DNA of 64,000 bases from Phlebopus portentosus (lineage: Eukaryota; Basidiomycota; Agaricomycetes; Boletales; Boletinellaceae), in contig JAYXKI010000006.1 of assembly GCA_037892935.1 (NCBI GenBank), forward strand, positions 2,108,001 through 2,172,000. The letters are read 5' to 3'. The position numbers and the translations under genes were made by a program. Below are positions 58,703 through 64,000 of this stretch, piece by piece. How positions within the stretch are numbered: the first letter of the stretch is position 1; each line of letters begins with the position of its first letter. The notes under the pieces were generated by a model that saw only the letters and a list, made by a program, of their open reading frames with translations, did not search any database and was not told where the DNA came from.

Positions 58703-60957
58703 TTATGCCCTGCAGCATAGCAACGACACGAAGCCGCGTCGATGTTGTGGCTCCTCCCCGATGACTCCACCTGCACCTTGTCCAGCATACCCGAGTCCGT
58801 CCATTCGCGGCACGCTCATGCCTCGCGACATGGTCGGCACTGATCCAGACCCGTTAGGATAGGAGTACGCTTGCCCTTGCCCTTGCCCTTGCCCAACACT
58901 TGTTGTAGCTAGCGCAACGTTGGAGTTTGACGTAGCCAGACCATTACGCTCCTTTTCTCTTTCGTCTCCAGGAATAGGCGGTAAAGGGGAGTTTGACGTG
59001 GTTCGTGGATACGCTGCGTGGCCATTTGGCGTGGTTGGTGTTGGCGTCGCACTTGCATAGGGATGTGTAGGAGTAAGAGCACCATTGGTAGCTTCACGGT
59101 CACGGTCCCGTATGTTAAGATGGCTTCCCTGTCTCGACGTTGGAGCGATGGGCTGGACGCTCATCGAAAGCTCGCGAGGCTGGTTTGAATGAGTGCGACG
59201 GACACGCTCACGCTCACGATCCTTGATTTGAGCCGCCGCTGGTGACAAAATGACAGGCGAACCGTTCGCGCCAGTTTGAGGCGAAGCACCTCCGTCGATG
59301 GGCCGCGAGCGGTGGCGATGCTCGCGATGTCGATGTTCACGGTGCTGAGTGGCTTGTAATGCGGCAACGTTTGCTTGGGTTTTCTGTGCACGCTGAGAAA
59401 GTCAATACAGAGTACATCAGAAGAGAAGGGTGACACGACTCACGCTTCCGTACTCCCAACCCTTCCCATTATTAAGGAGACACCAGTCAAACACTCTATC
59501 ATCTGATTCGCCGAGGTTCTTTAGGACCTTGAGGAACAGGTCTCGAAGGAAACCATAGTCAGGAGCCTCCTCAAAGCCCAGTTTACGAACATAGTTCATG
59601 TATATCGAGAACTCCTCTGAGGACAAGATGACTTCATAAGCATGCCGTTATACATCAAGGGTTACGACGGACCAGGGAATCCTTCGCAAAGCTCATCGAT
59701 GGGTGTGCTCTGCTTTTTCTCTCCGATTTTTTCATACTTCTGTTTATTTGTCGCTGCCTTAAGGCCCTGCCAGGGCAGACCACCTCGCAAGAAGTACCTT
59801 TCGTGCAATAAGCATGAATCCGGACGTGACGGAGATCAAGGTTCGGAACTCACATGAAGACATGGCCGAGACTCTCTAAATCATCACGGCGCGATTGTTC
59901 TGAAGGTTCACTCTTAGGGTGGCACGGCACGTGGAACTGAAACGGACGTACCTCGCCCCAAGTGCGTGTTGATCGACATATATCGAGCGGTGCCACTTAA
60001 GCTCTTCCGCTCTCGGTAAGGTATATGCTGCTTCGTCTTCGGATCCTGGTAGTGCTTCGCCATGCCAAAGTCTAGGTTCCGAAGCCGCCGGAAGAAGTGA
60101 CAATGACAGAGGGAAAACATCAAAACGCTCAGATAACTTTGCGAGAATGATGCGAAGTAACCAACAGCTCACCGATGAGGTAAATTGTATTCGCGTACTT
60201 GGTACCCGGCGGACCAATGAGGAAATTGTCCGGTTTGATGTCGCGATAGATGAGAGACTTGTTGTGCACACTCTCAACGCGCGTTACCTGTAGTGGGGTG
60301 AGCAGAGTGGCGTAGGCATAGTGAGGAGCAAGGATTGGGAGCGAAGATCAGCGCTCTGAACGGATCAGGCGAGATGTAGTTCCGTACCATTTGTAAGGCC
60401 AACATGCACACAGTCTTCAGCGAGAACTTGCGGGTGCACATGTCAAAGAGGTCTTCCAGGTTCGGCCCGAGCAAGTCGATGACGAGAACATTGTGAAGGC
60501 CTTCTTGGCCGAAGAAGTGGACCTGGGGGATACCCTCTGATGCGCCCAGCGCTGCGTTAGAATACTCCTCATGTTGATGGGTCAGGCAGACATACCTAGA
60601 CCTCTCAATGTTCTGTAGCTGCGATATTCATCTCTGAGCTGGGGTGCATCGCTTTTTCGAGGTTCCTGGGCAACAATGAACAGTAAGAAAATGCATTCGG
60701 GACAGAACAAGGGTGCACATACAAACTTGATCGCAACTAGACGACCCCTTTGGCGCAAGTCTTCGCCTGCAATACAAAGCAGTAAATTCCAGCGACAACC
60801 AGCAGGGAAAAGAAACGGAGATGAACTGACCGGCAAAAACAACACCGAAAGAGCCCTCGCCAATCTTTTTATCGACGCGAAAGTGGCCGCCGACGACGGT
60901 CGATGAGCTCGTTGAAGAATTCTGAGAAGATGAGGTGATAACGTGCGTCTGCGACAT
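58703..60957 (-). CDS. Casein kinase 1, membrane-anchored Yck type
   Basis: This Ser/Thr kinase should act at the plasma membrane in nutrient sensing and endocytosis, as Yck1/2 do in yeast. The start [20 protein letters not shown] lies at 60957. Exons then give [20 protein letters not shown] (glycine loop), GRLVAIKF (catalytic lysine) and [20 protein letters not shown]. Next come [40 protein letters not shown] (catalytic loop), [20 protein letters not shown] and [20 protein letters not shown], the CK1 signature. Later come [20 protein letters not shown] and [21 protein letters not shown] long low-complexity tail has Gly-Gln repeats ([12 protein letters not shown]). The C-terminus ends SLLCCRA, paired cysteines like the palmitoylation site of Yck kinases. 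About eight introns are present. Confidence 0.93.
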
Positions 60958-62208
60958 GTGACCCGCCCGACGATGGATGAAATAGCAGAGAACGACGAGG
61001 AGGGCGGAAGACGACGAAGACCAGCGGGGAAGGAGGGAGTACGGAGGTAAAGGAACAGAACAGCTTATCCGGCTCACCTCGCATCGGTGCTTGCCGGCCG
61101 CTCTATTAGCTAATGCACCGCAAAACAAAACAACACAACCATCCAAAATACGATGTTATTCATAGTATCTTCTGGCTCAGTAAATAAATGTCCTCAGGAT
61201 CGTATATCTTCATATTTTGTGTGTTGGAAGCACAGTCCGGGGCCCAACTGTTGGTATGCTACGCTACAAATCCGGCGGAATCGCACTTCGGATCCCTCCT
61301 TTTACGGTAATTCTTGCAGCAAACACGTTGCGTGGCTACGAGCATTATCGCGCCGAGTCTTTTGTTCTCCAAAGCCAATGATACTGAAGTTGCATAGGAG
61401 AACGCGGCTTTTGGGAGGTGTCCGAATTTCCGAAGACGACTGATTGGGTTCTATGTACTTATTCAAGCACAATATCCCTGTTGTTTGTCTAGTATTCTTC
61501 GTTTTGAACCGCAATGGCTCAATGGAACCCCTGAAATGTATGCTACCCTGAGCCCACTGAGGGAATAAAACATTTACTGCCTTAATGGTACAGCTTTTAA
61601 TACAAATAAGGTGTGTTCATATCTTTTTCCGTCCGTGAGAAGCAACCAATTCACTTACATAATTGTAGATAATGAATTGCTTGCGTTGATCCTTCAAAGA
61701 GAGGATCACCAGTAGCAAGCTTACAACGTGTCGATCATCGACGATCCTCCCATCATGGCACCGGATTACTTGATCACTGTGAAGGTTCACAGGTTCGCGG
61801 CCGCACGTCCGTACGTTATGACATGTCCCTCTCACACAGAATGAAGGATGATGCTCACTTTGGGTCGAGACTCCAAGAATGAAATAATTGTTACACAGAG
61901 CAAGATGAAAGACAGAAGAGACAGAATGGTGTACACGAGATTTACATGAAACTGCGGATTATTCGTTCTGTGTGGTCGAGGGTACTGGGTACGGATAAAT
62001 CGGACGGAATATATGGATGGAGAAAAGTGTAAAAAGCGAGTTGCATAAAGTAACGGACAACAGGAAAATGCTGAAAAGTCAACGGGGTACGTAATGAGAG
62101 ATCTCATTTAGCAGCCGCGAAGATTCGACATCTGTACCAAGCAGTTAGAAATCGGTCGACTAGGCTGAGAAAGTCATATACACACAGACATCATCATCGC
62201 TCAGGAGT
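60958..62208. other. Intergenic region upstream of the kinase gene
   Basis: A minus-strand open frame at 62107-61832 (LLSFILLCVTIISFLESRPK) contains one hydrophobic stretch, and another lies at 61835-61617. Together they could be a small two-exon gene, but I see no family signal. The first 200 bases upstream of 60957 are the kinase promoter or leader. Confidence 0.35.
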
Positions 62209-62532
62209 TCAACGTGTGAACGGCTCGCTGACTGGGTATGCACCTAATTGTACGCCAAACGGTGCGCCGAGAGCTGGGTCTGGATAGCTCACGACGTAAA
62301 CGCGAGGACTTGTGGACTCGGAATCTGATGCGTCGAGTTCTTTCTTCTCTGCTGTATTGGACTGAGTAGCAGCCGCACTAGGTTTTGGTGCTTCAGGGCC
62401 AGTTCCTGCTGTTGTTTTTGAGCCGGATTCTGAGGAAAGAACGGCAAAGGGTGAATGAAGGGAGCGCGTTTGGACTCGAGTGGCCGTAACAGAAGTACGA
62501 GACGAGTTGCGAATGAGTTGACGCAGCATCAT
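62209..62532 (-). CDS. Small mitochondrial-type protein of unknown function
   Basis: A single exon of 107 codons begins MMLRQLIRNSSRTSVTATRV and continues QTRSLHSPFAVLSSES, rich in Arg, Ser and Thr with no acids: a typical mitochondrial presequence. After an Ala/Pro-rich linker the C-terminal block reads RVYVVSYPDPALGAPFGVQL and GAYPVSEPFTR, which resembles a short motif seen in conserved fungal proteins of unknown function. The ATG at 62532 is used because the codon before it is TTG. Import into mitochondria is inferred from the N-terminus only. Confidence 0.65.
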   Translation of the reverse strand: MMLRQLIRNSSRTSVTATRVQTRSLHSPFAVLSSESGSKTTAGTGPEAPKPSAAATQSNTAEKKELDASDSESTSPRVYVVSYPDPALGAPFGVQLGAYPVSEPFTR

Positions 62533-62803
62533 CAAGGAAGTGAGAGTGAGAGAGAGAGCTCTGCGGCGAAATGCGGAAGGAACAAAGTGACGAAGCTGAG
62601 ATTATATATACTTGCTGCTACGGTTGGGGAATATACTTGTATATATGTATAGTGAATGAATGGTACGTTGTCGGCTAAACACGCGGACTTGTCTTCACAT
62701 GATCGCTTCGCCTCCCCGTGATTCCGACTCCTTCCCCGTCCAAGTACTTCCTTTCTTGACTACAACTACCATTTCTTCTAAGAGCTTTCCGGATTTTACG
62801 CGG
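62533..62803. promoter_or_regulatory. Promoter region of the small mitochondrial protein gene
   Basis: A short A/T-rich block with ATATATA runs (about 62600-62650) lies directly upstream of the start at 62532. Nothing else is seen. Confidence 0.4.
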
Positions 62804-63823
62804 CTATAACTCACAGTTGCCGTGGAGAGCGACAGGGACAGTCGTCATGGTTCTCTTGCCGATGTGACTAATCTGTTCCATTTGATACGTCTCCGCCATC
62901 AAACCGTTGAAAACGGCCATTAGTTCTGAACACATCAACTCCCGCGATGACTTCGGAATAAACATTCGTTGTACGTACTCTTCAATGACTCTTCGCGGAG
63001 TTCTCGCACCTATTACAGTCTAGGCTCTCATATCTAACAGTAATTCGATTTGCGAACTCGTGAAAGTTCAGTTCCGGATGCCTACGGCCTTCGTTGAAGA
63101 CCACTCCATCAGTCTCTTTCGTCACCTCTAAGTGATCAGTCCCGGGTCGAGCCTAAGTAGTTGCGTATGAATATGACGAACTCATCCTACCAGGGTCAAG
63201 TTGGATCGTGCAGATATACATGGTTCACAGCGCTTCTGTCGAGAGACAGTGACGTATGCCAGGTATCCAGAAACATCGCTCACGCAAAAGTTCATGATGA
63301 GTTTCATATTGGAATCGAAGTCTACCTTGTGCTTCCATGCCGTTAGTTGTCCTCGCGTAAACGCAAATAGACGACGTCCCGGTGCAAGTACTTAACATCG
63401 TCGTTCCGAGGCTCGCAAACTTTCCTATGGCGAAATGGCTTAAGTTGGAATCAATGGTCAACCGGTCGCCGTGAACTCGAACTTTCGAATAATTTTGGTG
63501 TCCTTAACATTGGCTGCTGGTTGGACTTCTTTGCAGAAACGGTGTGCTGGTCTATAAGTGCTGAACAAGCGACCCTATCTTCTAATGGCTGAAAGTCTTG
63601 TGATTCCTCAACCAAGGACCGTGACTTGGCTCATCGCCGCCAACGTACGTACTTTAACCTTGTCAAATCTTGAAAGATCTGGTATGTACTGGAAAAAGGA
63701 AGTGGGCGATCCATTGACCGCGCGGTGTTGACAGGAACTCGCATACGTAATACGCTGACGGAAACCTCGAGGCTTCAAGAAGTTGGCATCTACTTCTGCC
63801 TTCTCTCGGAAGAACTTTGGCAT
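62804..63823 (-). CDS. Unrecognised multi-exon gene
   Basis: I do not recognise the family. A possible start at 63823 reads MPKFFREKAEVDANFLKPRG. Later coding pieces are SPTSFFQYIPDLSRFDK, HGDRLTIDSNLSHFAIGKFA and SLGTTML, then LTAWKHKVDFDSNMKLIMNF and DVSGYLAYVTVSRQKR. Next is EVTKETDGVVFNEGRRHPEL with NFHEFANRIT. The longest 3' piece is RRVIEEYVQRMFIPKSSREL, MCSELMAVFNGLMAETYQME, then QISHIGKRTMTTVPVALHGN. The frame stops at 62804 just after a GTGAGT, so a further exon is possible. The exon pieces are convincing as coding but the joins are not all resolved. Confidence 0.5.
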
Positions 63824-64000
63824 GGTAGAGAAATTGGGGCAGGATACGTCGAGGGCGCATTGTCCGTCCTTTGTCTCCTTCTATCAGACGATCTGTCCTC
63901 GGTACAGGACAGATATTATCAGGGGACGAATGATTTCGCTGATGATTATCCTCAGCCGAAAGTCGCAATATCGAATGGCGCATTGCTGCGCGAAAGAAGC
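63824..64000. other. Right edge of the window
   Basis: A minus-strand frame stays open to about 63983 (ATG near there), so the preceding gene may begin further right than 63823 or beyond this region. Too short to judge. Confidence 0.3.

Overview
The window is nuclear DNA of a filamentous basidiomycete, most likely an agaricomycete. Genes are split by many short introns (about 45-70 nt, GT-AG), gene density is about one per 3 kb, and the proteins are typical of mushroom-forming fungi: a GH5/GH18 pair, a kinesin-light-chain-like TPR protein, and a GATA factor with a zinc finger of the [20 protein letters not shown] type. No rRNA, tRNA, CRISPR array or bacterial-style operon was found. Exon joins were worked out by eye from reading frame and splice signals, so gene ends and some internal exons are approximate.

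Layout. 0.1-1.6 kb: DHHC palmitoyltransferase (+). 2.2-11.6 kb: four genes, all on the minus strand: a sugar-porter-like MFS transporter, a macro-domain hydrolase, a secreted GH18 chitinase and a secreted GH5 endoglucanase. 12.7-15.5 kb: translation factor eIF1A (-), divergent from a Ppn2-like metallophosphatase (+). 16.2-19.3 kb: three diverged tandem copies of a small ubiquitin-like, possibly Crinkler-header-like, gene; the first copy is open and the other two are broken. 19.4-21.8 kb: a disordered, basic, probably nuclear protein (-). 23-34 kb: a membrane-anchored SH3 protein (+), a TPR protein with a HeLo/MLKL-like N-terminal helical domain (-), and two single-pass membrane proteins with long cytosolic tails. 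34.3-38 kb: a Rossmann-fold NAD(P)-binding protein (-) and a coiled-coil protein followed by a decayed duplicate of itself. 38.5-43.6 kb: TFIIF beta subunit (+), a small secreted protein with three CxGC motifs (-), and a conserved unknown (-). 48.2-53.5 kb: a large GATA transcription factor (+) with a one-base frame break in a C10 run, then cytochrome c (+) behind a CCAAT-box cluster. 53.9-58.6 kb: a mobile-element and relic zone with two neighbouring MITEs, each flanked by TA, and a decayed tandem duplication. 58.7-64 kb: Yck-type casein kinase 1 (-), a small mitochondrial protein (-) and an unrecognised gene (-).

Housekeeping genes (eIF1A, TFIIF beta, cytochrome c, CK1, DHHC) alternate with accessory material. 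The most interesting accessory items are the HeLo-like/TPR protein, which looks like an immune-receptor architecture without its NTPase switch, the tandem ubiquitin-like genes, the paired MITEs and the CxGC secreted protein.
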